DNA of 29,432 nucleotides, taken from assembly GCA_902464595.1 (NCBI GenBank), contig CABQJX010000021.1, positions 1 through 29,432 of the forward strand, written 5' to 3'. Of this stretch, positions 1 through 7,661 are shown piece after piece (the first letter of the stretch is position 1; the number at the start of each line of letters is the position of its first letter). The notes under the pieces were generated by a model. It made no database searches and was not told the DNA's origin. It worked only from the letters and a program-made list of their open reading frames with translations. The DNA is from an uncultured Lachnoclostridium sp. (GTDB taxonomy: Bacteria; Bacillota; Clostridia; Lachnospirales; Lachnospiraceae). A program made the position numbers and the translations under genes.

Positions 1-495
1 AGGAGCTAAGCAGTTTGTTGTACAGGAAGCTGCGGAGATGATCTTATCATCTGCAGTCAGAGTCTTCTCGTTTACGCTGTATACGATGGTAGGAAGATCG
101 TTTCCTGCTGGTGCGGAGATAACAACCTTCTTTGCCCCTGCATCGATGTGAGCCTGAGCTTTCTCCTTAGAGCAGTAGAAACCAGTACACTCTAATACTA
201 CGTCTACGCCGATTTCGCCCCATGGAAGGTCAGCAGCCTTTGGCTCCTTGTAGATGGTGATCTTCTTTCCGTCTACTACGATAAAGTCCTCTCCAGCCTC
301 TACAGTGTGGAGTCCCTCGCCGATGTGGCCAGCATATCCGCCCTGTGCAGTATCATATTTTAACAGATGAGCTAACATCTTAGGATCGGTCAGGTCATTG
401 ATTGCTACTACATCATAGCCTTCTGCCCCGAACATCTGACGGAATGCCAGACGTCCAATACGTCCAAATCCATTAATCGCAACTTTTACTGCCAT
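1..495 (-). CDS. gapA: Glyceraldehyde-3-phosphate dehydrogenase, type I (5' part only)
   Basis: Glycolytic enzyme that oxidises and phosphorylates glyceraldehyde 3-phosphate to 1,3-bisphosphoglycerate with NAD; cytosolic. The first 165 residues are visible and the gene runs off the left edge, so the C-terminal half is not in the window. Seen: the N-terminal dinucleotide-binding motif INGFGRIGR (residues 7-15) and the catalytic-cysteine motif SCTTN (Cys158) near the edge. The ATG at 493-495 follows a perfect AGGAGG (504-509), which fixes the start. A well-formed sigma-A promoter lies upstream at 558-586, so it is transcribed on its own from this end. Nothing is odd about the visible part. Family assignment is secure; the exact paralogue cannot be told. 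Confidence 0.97.
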   Translation of the reverse strand, partial: MAVKVAINGFGRIGRLAFRQMFGAEGYDVVAINDLTDPKMLAHLLKYDTAQGGYAGHIGEGLHTVEAGEDFIVVDGKKITIYKEPKAADLPWGEIGVDVVLECTGFYCSKEKAQAHIDAGAKKVVISAPAGNDLPTIVYSVNEKTLTADDKIISAASCTTNCLAP

Positions 496-557
496 GATTC
501 ATTTCCTCCTAGTTTGTTAAAAAAATATTATTGTTAAATATTAATCAACCTTTTTCT

Positions 558-586
558 ATTGTAATCAATTTCAGATAAAATGGCAA
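558..586 (-). promoter_or_regulatory. Sigma-A promoter of gapA
   Basis: On the minus strand TTGCCA (581-586) and TACAAT (558-563) are separated by exactly 17 bp, close to the housekeeping consensus. It leaves a leader of about 55 nt before the gapA start. I saw no operator-like dyad overlapping it. Confidence 0.8.
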
Positions 587-618
587 GCCTTTTTTTTATT
601 TTTCTATCACAACAGGGT

Positions 619-672
619 CAGCTGGTTACTGGCTGCCGGCAGCTGGTTTCCAGTTACTGGCAACTGATTCCA
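619..672. repeat. Short interspersed repeats between gapA and the amidase gene
   Basis: A GC-richer patch in which CAGCTGG occurs at 619-625 and 640-646 and GTTACTGG at 625-632 and 653-660, interleaved with the palindrome GCTGCCGGCAGC. It can fold in several ways but has no T-run, so it is not a convincing terminator. Function unknown. Confidence 0.4.
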
Positions 673-722
673 GAAAGGCCCGTAAACCGCAGCGCCAGCT
701 GTACTGTGCTGTATCCCCGCGT

Positions 723-757
723 AAAAGCGGTCTGACTGGGGAAAAGAGACGTCAGCC
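723..757 (-). terminator. Possible terminator overlapping the amidase stop codon
   Basis: In the minus-strand RNA GGGCTGAC (750-757) can pair with GTCAGACC (729-736), with one mismatch, followed by a short T-run (723-727). The hairpin covers the stop codon. The U-tract is short, so this is tentative. Confidence 0.35.
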
Positions 758-1504
758 CGCTGACCGCTCCTTCATTGCCTCCTTTATATCCTTTTGCAGC
801 TGCTTCCATTGTTCCGGATGTTCCACATAGTATTTGGGACACTGCTTCCCGTTGACATCATAGTGGCGTATGACGTCCTGGGAGTCCAGCTTTAACTGAG
901 TGCACAAAAAAGCAGCAAGCTTCACCACGGATCCATAGGTATCCTCATTAAATTTTCCGCTGTCGTCCGGATGGCATACCTCAATGGAGACCGATGTATC
1001 GTTAATGGGCGCATTGGCATAGGCAATCTCATTCACCGGAATGCACTGGATCACTTCCCCCTCCAGCCCCACCACAAAATGAGCGCTGCTGGATGTCCCG
1101 CTCTTTTGGGCATCCTGATCCGCTAAGCTGTCAAAATAGTCCCTATTATTTTGCGCGGTTGTCCCAGGATTGGCTACATAATGTATAACAATTTTGTCCA
1201 CCCGCTTTCTCCTCACGTCTGGTCTGGAAAAAATATTTTTTCTTATAAAATCCTGTTTCACATAGTCTGGAACCTCCACTGCATCCAGGTCAACCTCATA
1301 AGGCCGTTCCCATCCCCAGATGCCATATCCGCCAGCCAATCCTGCTGCTATCCCTAGGATAAGAGCGAGAAAAACAGCTCCCAATGATGCCCCTCTCCGC
1401 CTTTTCCCAGCCCTGGAGCGGCCCTGCCCGCGCCGCTTTCTGCTGCGCAGTGCTTCCTGCTGGATGCCATTTTCAAAATTGATCCGTTCTTCCTTTTCTA
1501 TCAT
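752..1504 (-). CDS. Membrane-anchored N-acetylmuramoyl-L-alanine amidase (Amidase_2 type)
   Basis: Predicted zinc amidase that cuts the bond between N-acetylmuramate and L-alanine in peptidoglycan, acting outside the membrane. The 250-residue protein has a very basic cytosolic N-terminus (about residues 22-38), one membrane helix (about 41-64), a short linker, and an Amidase_2 / T7-lysozyme-like domain from about residue 95. The expected zinc ligands are visible: His108 (VIHYV), His214 (RHYDV) and Cys222 (QCPKYY); Glu175 lies in the SIEVCHP strand. I chose the ATG at 1504 over an in-frame TTG six bases upstream because AAGGG sits 9 nt before the ATG but only 3 nt before the TTG. It follows the cell-wall-binding gene by 136 bp on the same strand, so it may be read through from the efflux operon or have its own promoter. 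Family secure; physiological role (cell separation, sporulation, recycling) not determined. Confidence 0.88.
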   Translation of the reverse strand: MIEKEERINFENGIQQEALRSRKRRGQGRSRAGKRRRGASLGAVFLALILGIAAGLAGGYGIWGWERPYEVDLDAVEVPDYVKQDFIRKNIFSRPDVRRKRVDKIVIHYVANPGTTAQNNRDYFDSLADQDAQKSGTSSSAHFVVGLEGEVIQCIPVNEIAYANAPINDTSVSIEVCHPDDSGKFNEDTYGSVVKLAAFLCTQLKLDSQDVIRHYDVNGKQCPKYYVEHPEQWKQLQKDIKEAMKERSAG

Positions 1505-1518
1505 GCGCAATATCCCTT

Positions 1519-1562
1519 ATTTTATCCTATACACCTTTTATCTTATATGTCTTTTATCCTAT
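1519..1562 (-). repeat. Three tandem 16-bp repeats in the amidase leader
   Basis: On the minus strand a unit of the form ATARGATAAAA plus a variable 5-bp tail occurs three times with exact 16-bp spacing (1551-1562, 1535-1546, 1519-1530 for the core). The last copy runs into the ribosome-binding site of the amidase gene. It could be an operator array or A-rich leader RNA; no known family is recognised. Confidence 0.55.
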
Positions 1563-1640
1563 ATCAATCCTATCTCTGTCCCGCAACAGCTGTCTGCTCT
1601 GTTTCCATGGCATAAGTATAACATAATCTTCTTTTTTTGA

Positions 1641-2528
1641 CTACCTGGATCCTGCTTCTTGGGTTTCCATGTTTTTTGCCAGAGCCATTCCGTCAGCTCC
1701 TAGTTTCCATCCATCGATCACGGTATTGCAGAGCATCCTTCCCTCCTCGTCCAGATAATAATATTCTCCTGGAACATCCATGATCCAGCCAGTCTGGATC
1801 TCACCTTCTTTATCCGCATAATACCATTGATCCCCATGCATGAACCATCCAACTGCCATTCTCCCCTCATCACCCAGGTAATACCGTTTTCCGCCTATTT
1901 CCTGCCAGCCTGTCATGCGGTATCCATTTTCATCCAGAAAATACCAGCTTCCCTGGATCAAATGCCAGCCGCCAGTAAGAAAAACTCCCTCTCCGTCCTC
2001 ATAGCGGCTCCCTTCCAAATAATTGCGCCAGGTTCCCTCCGTAATCCCCATGACCATTTCCTGTCTGAGATCTGCATCTTTGGACGCGACCCATTCTCCC
2101 GCTGTGACATATGCCTGTTCATTCACCTTTGGGACAGCCCGCACTGCAAAAAAATAAATATGTCCATCTTCCATATAGGGTGAAAAATCAAAGCTGTTTT
2201 CAGAAGTCCGCACCACAGCAACCGCTTCCAGCTCTGATTCCTCCTCTTCTGCTGTCAAAATGCGCCAATTTTCTTCATCTCTTTCCACATAGTCAGAAAT
2301 ATATAATTTCACCTGATATTCATGAGCTTTTTTTACGGTAGACCATTTTCCCACCACATTGCTTTCCCACCACACATACGCAGGTTCCCCTAACGTAATA
2401 GACTCCACCTCCCGGTCAGAAGCCCAAACGGATGATGTTCTTCCCCCCAGCAGCAGAAATAGCGCTGACAGCAGACAGAATCCCAAACCTGCCCGAAATC
2501 TAAATTTTCTTTTTTGTCTGTCTTTCAT
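1641..2528 (-). CDS. Secreted cell-wall-binding repeat protein
   Basis: Exported surface protein of 295 residues. A signal peptide (basic start, hydrophobic core about 13-29, likely cleavage after VWA near 36) is followed by a region with fibronectin-III-like character (about 42-155; assignment weak) and then by four tandem 20-residue aromatic repeats of the choline/glucan-binding (CW_binding_1) type at about 187-206, 207-226, 227-246 and 247-266, each with the GW...YY/WYF...DE.G pattern. These repeats normally hold proteins on cell-wall polymers. The start at 2528 has AAGGGG upstream and lies 24 bp after the permease stop, so this is the last gene of the efflux operon. No catalytic domain is visible. 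It may be a wall-tethered accessory of the transporter (inference). Confidence 0.82.
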   Translation of the reverse strand: MKDRQKRKFRFRAGLGFCLLSALFLLLGGRTSSVWASDREVESITLGEPAYVWWESNVVGKWSTVKKAHEYQVKLYISDYVERDEENWRILTAEEEESELEAVAVVRTSENSFDFSPYMEDGHIYFFAVRAVPKVNEQAYVTAGEWVASKDADLRQEMVMGITEGTWRNYLEGSRYEDGEGVFLTGGWHLIQGSWYFLDENGYRMTGWQEIGGKRYYLGDEGRMAVGWFMHGDQWYYADKEGEIQTGWIMDVPGEYYYLDEEGRMLCNTVIDGWKLGADGMALAKNMETQEAGSR

Positions 2529-2552
2529 TCTTCAGGCCCCTTTCTTCTTTTA

Positions 2553-3728
2553 TCAATCACTTCTCAGGGCATCAATGGGATTCAGCCTTGCAGCCCTTCC
2601 GGCAGGCATGTAACCGAACAAAAGCCCAATCCCCACAGAAACGCCAAAGGACACTGCAACAGCTGAAAACGAAGGGGTTACCGACAGCCCAGCCACCGCC
2701 CCTACTGCCAAAGCAGCTCCGCTTCCCAGAAAAATCCCAATGACCCCTCCCACGGAACTGATAACTGCTGCCTCTATCACAAACTGCTGCATGATAACGC
2801 TGCGTTTTGCTCCCAAAGCCTTGCGGATACCAATTTCCCTGGTTCGTTCCGTGACGGATACCAGCATAATATTCATAACTCCCACTCCTGCCACTAACAG
2901 GGAAATCCCGGCGATCCCTCCCAAACCTGCAGATACCATAGCAATCATTGAGTTCAGTTCATCTAACATCTCACTCATAGCCGTTACAGAATACAGATCC
3001 TCATCCTTAAATTTTTCATATAGAAATTCCTCAATTTGATCCTTGGCTGTATCTGCCTGATCCATTTCACGGATAGTAAAGGTGTAGTTATTTATATTGG
3101 CATTTCGTGCCATTTTTACCGCACGGCTGTAGGGAAGCCACACAAAGTCGTCGCTTCCTCTCTGTTCCATTTCCTCCTCCTGCTGCTCCACTACCCCTAC
3201 AATGGTAAAAGCATACCCATTGATCTTTATCTTTTCCCCGTAAGCTTTTTCCGAACTTCCATAAAGATCCTCAGCGACATAAGCGCCTACCACGCATACC
3301 GGCTGTCTCGAAAGAATATCGGCATACTGGATATTTCTTCCCCAGGATAATTTCCAATCCTTGATCCCCAAATATTCCTTACTAACCCCAATGATAGAAG
3401 TAGAGGTCAAAGAATCATTTTCATGCTTCACTGTGCCGCTTACACTGACGGTAGGGGACAGATGAGAAAAAATTTCTTCGTGCTCCTCATAAAATGCATA
3501 CATTTCGTCCTCAGAAACGGATCTTGATGAGACAGTCTGCATACTGACCGTAATCTGATTTGTTCCCATGCTGGCAAAACTCTCTGTCATATAAGCCATA
3601 TAAGCATTCACCACACTGACCAGAATGATCACTGAGGCCACGCCGATAATGATTCCCAGCATCGTGAGAAAAGAACGCATCCGATTGCTCCATATGCTTT
3701 TCATTGCCAGCCTAAATGATTGCACCAT
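2553..3728 (-). CDS. ABC transporter permease, MacB/FtsX type
   Basis: Inner-membrane subunit of a MacB-like ABC system, a family that exports peptides, toxins or lipoproteins by moving periplasmic or extracellular parts rather than passing substrate through the membrane. The 391-residue protein has the family layout: one N-terminal helix (about 19-43, SFLTMLGIIIGVAS), a large extracellular MacB periplasmic core domain (about 44-265), then three helices within the last 130 residues with the FtsX-domain signature around TERTREIGIRKALGA. The gene overlaps the 3' end of the ATPase gene by 17 bp, so the two are translationally coupled. Intact, full length. Substrate unknown. Confidence 0.93.
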   Translation of the reverse strand: MVQSFRLAMKSIWSNRMRSFLTMLGIIIGVASVIILVSVVNAYMAYMTESFASMGTNQITVSMQTVSSRSVSEDEMYAFYEEHEEIFSHLSPTVSVSGTVKHENDSLTSTSIIGVSKEYLGIKDWKLSWGRNIQYADILSRQPVCVVGAYVAEDLYGSSEKAYGEKIKINGYAFTIVGVVEQQEEEMEQRGSDDFVWLPYSRAVKMARNANINNYTFTIREMDQADTAKDQIEEFLYEKFKDEDLYSVTAMSEMLDELNSMIAMVSAGLGGIAGISLLVAGVGVMNIMLVSVTERTREIGIRKALGAKRSVIMQQFVIEAAVISSVGGVIGIFLGSGAALAVGAVAGLSVTPSFSAVAVSFGVSVGIGLLFGYMPAGRAARLNPIDALRSD

Positions 3729-4419
3729 ATTCCTTTACATCTCCATTAAATACTATTTTTCCATCTTGGATCTTTACCACATGCTTTGCCTCCATTGCAA
3801 TGGAATTATCATGGGTGATCATAACAATGGTGTTGCCGTCTTCATTCAGCTCTTTCAGAAAGTTCAATACTTCCCTGCTGGTGCGGGAATCCAGTGCGCC
3901 TGTGGGCTCATCCGCCAGGATTAGGGAGGGATCTCCCGCCAGCGCCCTGGCAATGGATACCCTCTGCTGCTGCCCGCCTGAAAGCTGATTGGGCATGCTG
4001 CGCCACTTATCTGCCAGCCCCACCCGCTCCAGAGAACGCATGGCTCTCTCTCTGCGTTCTTCCTTTCCCACTTTTGCATAGAGAAGGGGAAGCTCCACAT
4101 TTTCCAGCAGGTTGGATTTAGGGAGAAGGTTATACTGCTGAAAAATAAATCCGATCATCCGATTCCGGATGTCTGCCAGCTGGTCATCGCTCATCTGATC
4201 CACATCCTCTCCTCCTAAAAGATAGCTGCCGGAGGTAGGAACATCCAGGGCTCCAATAATGTTCATCAGTGTCGATTTTCCGCTTCCCGATTTTCCCACG
4301 ATCGCCACAAATTCTCCCCGGTTTACTGTAAGGGAAATACCGTCATTGGCATGAACCTCCTCTCCCCCCATATGATAAATTTTATAGATGTCCCGAAGCT
4401 CGATCAAAGGTGTTTCCAT
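3712..4419 (-). CDS. ABC transporter ATP-binding protein, MacB/LolD type
   Basis: ATPase that powers the neighbouring MacB-type permease. The 235 residues carry every nucleotide-binding motif: Walker A GKSGSGKS (42-49), Q-loop in FQQYN (93-97), signature LSGGQQQR (146-153), Walker B LILADE (166-171), D-loop ALDS and switch His203. The start is the ATG at 4419: AGGAGG (4429-4434) lies 9 nt before it, while a longer in-frame start at 4446 lies upstream of that ribosome site and overlaps the previous gene. It follows the MFP stop by 13 bp. Intact. Closest group is the MacB/LolD/SalX exporters, which include antimicrobial-peptide resistance pumps. Confidence 0.95.
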   Translation of the reverse strand: METPLIELRDIYKIYHMGGEEVHANDGISLTVNRGEFVAIVGKSGSGKSTLMNIIGALDVPTSGSYLLGGEDVDQMSDDQLADIRNRMIGFIFQQYNLLPKSNLLENVELPLLYAKVGKEERRERAMRSLERVGLADKWRSMPNQLSGGQQQRVSIARALAGDPSLILADEPTGALDSRTSREVLNFLKELNEDGNTIVMITHDNSIAMEAKHVVKIQDGKIVFNGDVKEYGAII

Positions 4420-4432
4420 TCTGTTCTTCCTC

Positions 4433-6197
4433 CTATCTCCGGCCACCGCCTCCCGGTCCTCCTGAAGGTCCTCCGCCGGGCATTCCTCCTCCAGGCATTC
4501 CTTCCATCCCTGGCATCATAAGGCTTGTTTCTGAGGAGGACTCATCCACATAAACCTCCTGTCCTTCCTCCAACCCGCTTAAAATCTGTACAAAATCCTC
4601 ATTGGTGATTCCCGTCTCTACCTCCACGGCTTTAAAGCCTACCGGAACGTCTCCTACAGATTCCTTAACGCTATCATCCTTTACATAGACCCGGTTCCCC
4701 CGCATCAGGGACTCCACCGGTATCATCAGCGTATCCTCTGCCTGTTCCAGAGTAATAACACCATCCACATTCATACCTGGGAGAAGCCCGTCGGCAGTAT
4801 CAAGGGTTACAGTCACCGGATAATTGGTCACTCCATTGGACTGGCTGCTCTCTAAGCTGATGTTTGTAACCTTTCCTGTGAATGTTTGATTTTCCAATGC
4901 ATCCGCTGTAACCTCCACCGTCTGCCCTACCTCCACGTTTCCCACATCCAGCTCATCCACGGACATCTCAAACGTAAGAGTGGACAGATCATAGATGACT
5001 GCCAGTGTTGTCTCACTGTTGGAATTGCGGCTGATGGTATCTCCGGTTTTTACATTTTTTGTAATCACCTGCCCGGAGATAGGAGCTGTAATCGTATAAT
5101 TTTCATAATCCTCTGTGGTTGAATCCAGTTTGCTCTGAGCGGACTCCACCCCTTCCATGGCAGAATCCACTTTTGACTGCAGATCCTGAAGAATGTCTTC
5201 TACATCAGAGGCTGCGATCTGAAAGATGGGAGTTCCCTGAGCAACATAATCTCCTTCGTGAACCAATAAAGCAGCTACCTCCAGGCTTCCATTCCCCGTA
5301 ACCTCCGCTTTCATTACTGTATCCGTCATCGGTTCAAAGTTTCCTTCCCCAGCGGAGAAAAATCCATTAATCTCCGCAGAAGCCGAATGGGAAACCGTCA
5401 AACCTCCTGGATTAGCGGTTTCCAGGGTCACATACCGCACCATTCTCCCTCCCTCCAGAACCTCGTCCATATTGCTGACAGCTGTCACCACAGCTGACAG
5501 CTGCTCCTCGGTATCAGACAGCGTCACAGTTCCCTGGCTCCCCACTGGGATCAAAACCGCTTCCCCTGACAAAAAGGGAACTTTTATCTTCATTGTCTGG
5601 TCATTATAAATAGTAGCAATCTGGGTATTAGAGCTTACTTTATCCCCGACTTCAATGTCCAGGCTTTTTATAAAGCCGGATCGGGTGGATTTAAACGTAT
5701 TTCCGCTGTAATCGGATGCGGCCTCACTGTAATCCTCAAGAGCCTGGGCATAATCCTTATTGGCACGTTCCAAAGAAGTATTGGCTGATTTCAGCTCCGA
5801 TTCCATAGAAGAAACATCGATCTGGTACAGGATCTGCCCCTTTTCCACCTGATCTCCTTCCTCAAACTCAGCACTGAGTACCTCTCCCTCTACCAGGGAA
5901 GTGATCGAATACGTATCCTTCGGCGAAATCGTCCCTGATGAGGACAAGGTGGAAACCAGCGTTCCTTTTGTAACCTGGGAAGTTTTCTGGCCTTTTGCAG
6001 CTGCTGCTGTCCTTTCCCGCTTTGCTGCCGCCTTCCAGAACAGGAGTCCCGCTGCCAGAAGCAGGAGCAGAAAAAGAAATACTGCTTTTCTGCTTTTCTG
6101 CTTTTCTGCTTTTCTTTCTATTTTCCCTGCTGTTTTGTTTTGGCTCCTTCTTAATATTTTTCTTATGATCCCTCCAGGCTTTCCATTTTAATCTCAT
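4433..6197 (-). pseudogene. HlyD/MacA-type membrane fusion protein, frame broken at an 8-bp repeat (likely phase-variable, OFF)
   Basis: Adaptor protein of the MacB-type exporter. The natural start (ATG 6195-6197, preceded by AGGGAGTTAGGGA and 22 bp after the SLH gene) encodes a lysine-rich cytosolic head. That frame stops at 5868 after 109 residues with no membrane anchor. All of the conserved protein lies in the +1 frame: a membrane helix (FLLLLLAAGLLFW, near 6075-6030), a lipoyl/biotinyl hairpin domain, coiled-coil arms, a beta-barrel, and a Gly/Met-rich tail ending at 4433. That frame has no ATG, GTG or TTG ahead of its helix; its first TTG (5947) lies beyond the helix and cannot give a working protein. 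The two frames can be exchanged only between about 6187 and 6080, and four perfect 8-bp repeats occupy 6082-6113 there. One more copy gives 1773 nt and a 590-residue protein; two fewer also restore the frame. A fixed mutation or an indel error is the alternative. Confidence 0.85.
6082..6113 (-). repeat. Octanucleotide simple-sequence repeat, 4 copies, inside the MFP gene
   Basis: Plus-strand unit CTGCTTTT, minus-strand AAAAGCAG, present as four perfect copies without interruption. Three copies make 24 nt and encode Ser-Arg-Lys-Ala-Glu-Lys-Gln-Lys, so copy-number change keeps a basic cytosolic head while switching frame, because 8 is not a multiple of 3. With four copies the frame is closed; with five or two it is open. 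Confidence 0.95.
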
Positions 6198-6219
6198 TTT
6201 CCCTAACTCCCTCTCTGAG

Positions 6220-7341
6220 TTAATCCTCCACATAATCAATCACTGTGTACACAGAATCACTATTGGAATCCACTGTTTTTTCACAGATCAAAGTTACCGT
6301 ATCCCCCACCCGCAAAGAGCCGTAGACAGAAAAAGCAAACTGCATCTCGGAACTGGTCAGCTTATACTCTGTTCCATCATCTAATGTAACAGCTGTCGGT
6401 GTCATCACATCGGCAGAACTATAGTAAATGTTTTCAATGGTTCCCCGGACTGCGCATCGCCCTGTCTCCACATCCTCATCTGTGGTGTAAGCCCATACCG
6501 TCTTAGCCGTGCTGTTATAATAGATCACTACATATCCGCTTGAGATACAGTTTTTCAAAGTCTCATATCGGGAAGCGTCCCCGTTAATAAAAATATTAGC
6601 CTCTTGGACATTGAAGGGAACAAAATCTCCCAAATAACCGCCCTTCCGAATCAGCTTTGGCCCCTTCAGGCTATTGTCTGCCAGCTCCATCGGATTGATC
6701 TCACCGTCAGAATTGACCTCACAGCCCAAAATCGCAGCATAAATCTGCCCTGATTTGTTTTCCGTCTTTAATAGGTTATAAAATAGATTCACACAATCTT
6801 CTCTGGTAAGGATCTCTGTCTCCTGAAGATCCAGCTCATCATTTAACTCCAGGGAATAAAACAGGGACATACGGGCAGAAACGGTATTTCCTGTAAAGTC
6901 TTCGTTGGTATATCCCAAAAGCCCTAATATCCCACGAACGGCCTCCTTCAAAGTAATTGGTTGATCCGGCCGAAACATCCCTCCCAGATACCCCACGATC
7001 CATCCCTGCTCCGCCGCAATGCGTATACTGGGGGCATAATCACTGCCAGCAGCTACATCTGAATAGACTGATACGCTGCTTGCAGAAGGCAGATAATCCC
7101 GGTATTCAGAAGCCTTCACGAGCATTTGTGAAAATTCACCTCGGGTCACGCTGTCTGTCAGCCCTGTAGTCACATTGCTCATGATCCCGGTGATCCCTAC
7201 TACCTTTCTGCGATAATCCATATTATTGTCTGCTGCCTCCGCTGTAATTGAGGCTCCTGCCGAAAGGCAGATAGAAACGGCTGTAAAAGCTGTCAGGGAA
7301 ACCATTCCTTTTCTTCTTACTTCCAACAATCCATATCCCAT
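6220..7341 (-). CDS. S-layer-homology (SLH) domain protein, first gene of the efflux operon
   Basis: Exported protein of 373 residues. A signal peptide (hydrophobic stretch about 13-35, cleavage near AEA) is followed by SLH-type modules in about residues 45-200; the clearest unit spans the segment with FRPDQPITLKEAVRGILGLLGY. SLH modules bind pyruvylated or similar secondary wall polymers. The C-terminal part (about 215-373) has small beta-rich segments with no family I recognise. The start at 7341 has AGGTGAGGTG upstream. The gene lies 22 bp before the MFP and is separated from the upstream kinase gene by a terminator, so it opens the operon; a TATAAT box with tandem half-sites lies 150 bp upstream. 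It could fix the export machine to the wall (inference). Confidence 0.82.
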   Translation of the reverse strand: MGYGLLEVRRKGMVSLTAFTAVSICLSAGASITAEAADNNMDYRRKVVGITGIMSNVTTGLTDSVTRGEFSQMLVKASEYRDYLPSASSVSVYSDVAAGSDYAPSIRIAAEQGWIVGYLGGMFRPDQPITLKEAVRGILGLLGYTNEDFTGNTVSARMSLFYSLELNDELDLQETEILTREDCVNLFYNLLKTENKSGQIYAAILGCEVNSDGEINPMELADNSLKGPKLIRKGGYLGDFVPFNVQEANIFINGDASRYETLKNCISSGYVVIYYNSTAKTVWAYTTDEDVETGRCAVRGTIENIYYSSADVMTPTAVTLDDGTEYKLTSSEMQFAFSVYGSLRVGDTVTLICEKTVDSNSDSVYTVIDYVED

Positions 7342-7489
7342 GCACTATGCACCTCACCTTATATTTGACCAGATTTGCCTTTTTTCTATTTCTATTGATG
7401 ATTCCGGGGTTCTCACTGTAATAATCATCTATGCTGAAAATGCCGGACAGACCTGCTCCTTTGCTCTGCTCTATCTATTCTCAGAACTC

Positions 7490-7545
7490 ATTATAGGAAA
7501 CCTAGTTGAAATGTACTTGAAAAAACCTGTGAACATTTTCCGAAC
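7490..7545 (-). promoter_or_regulatory. Promoter with tandem response-regulator half-sites for the SLH-MFP-ABC operon
   Basis: Minus strand: a perfect TATAAT (7490-7495) has no good -35 box. Instead, four TTC-containing half-sites lie directly upstream, reading GAA on the plus strand at 7508-7510, 7519-7521, 7531-7533 and 7542-7544, spaced 11, 12 and 11 bp. Direct repeats with about one helical turn spacing that replace a -35 are typical for OmpR/PhoB-family activators, and such a regulator is encoded at 9005-9679. The assignment to that regulator is inference. Confidence 0.55.
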
Positions 7546-7588
7546 TATCCCGTAAAATCAAAAATCCTTTCTGTGTGCACATTAACAT

Positions 7589-7638
7589 AAAAAGCTTCCA
7601 AACGGTATGGGATAATCCCAAAACCGTCTGAAAGCTTT
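7589..7638 (-). terminator. Rho-independent terminator after the histidine kinase gene
   Basis: In the minus-strand RNA the 16-nt arms (7623-7638 and 7591-7606) pair completely with G-U pairs allowed, enclosing a small GGGATTATCCC hairpin, and run into a U-tract. In the plus-strand RNA the same arms have A-C mismatches, so the minus direction is intended. It lies 24 bp after the kinase stop. Confidence 0.8.
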
Positions 7639-7661
7639 CCTTATATTTTCCAGCCTCTCCT

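Larger units (their letters stand above)
7342..7661. other. Intergenic region between kinase gene and SLH operon
   Basis: No gene seen in these 320 bp. It holds the kinase terminator (7589-7638) and the probable promoter and activator sites of the SLH operon (7490-7545). The leader from the TATAAT box to the SLH start is about 140 nt and shows no riboswitch I recognise. Confidence 0.7.

Noticed and set aside
619..672. Repeat-rich patch as amidase terminator
   Set aside because: It can form stems but no T-run follows on the minus strand; the hairpin at 723-757 is the better, though still weak, candidate.
4433..5947. Membrane fusion protein starting at the TTG at 5947
   Set aside because: This start is downstream of the membrane helix, has no ribosome site, and the conserved sequence continues upstream in the same frame through GTLVS and the helix.
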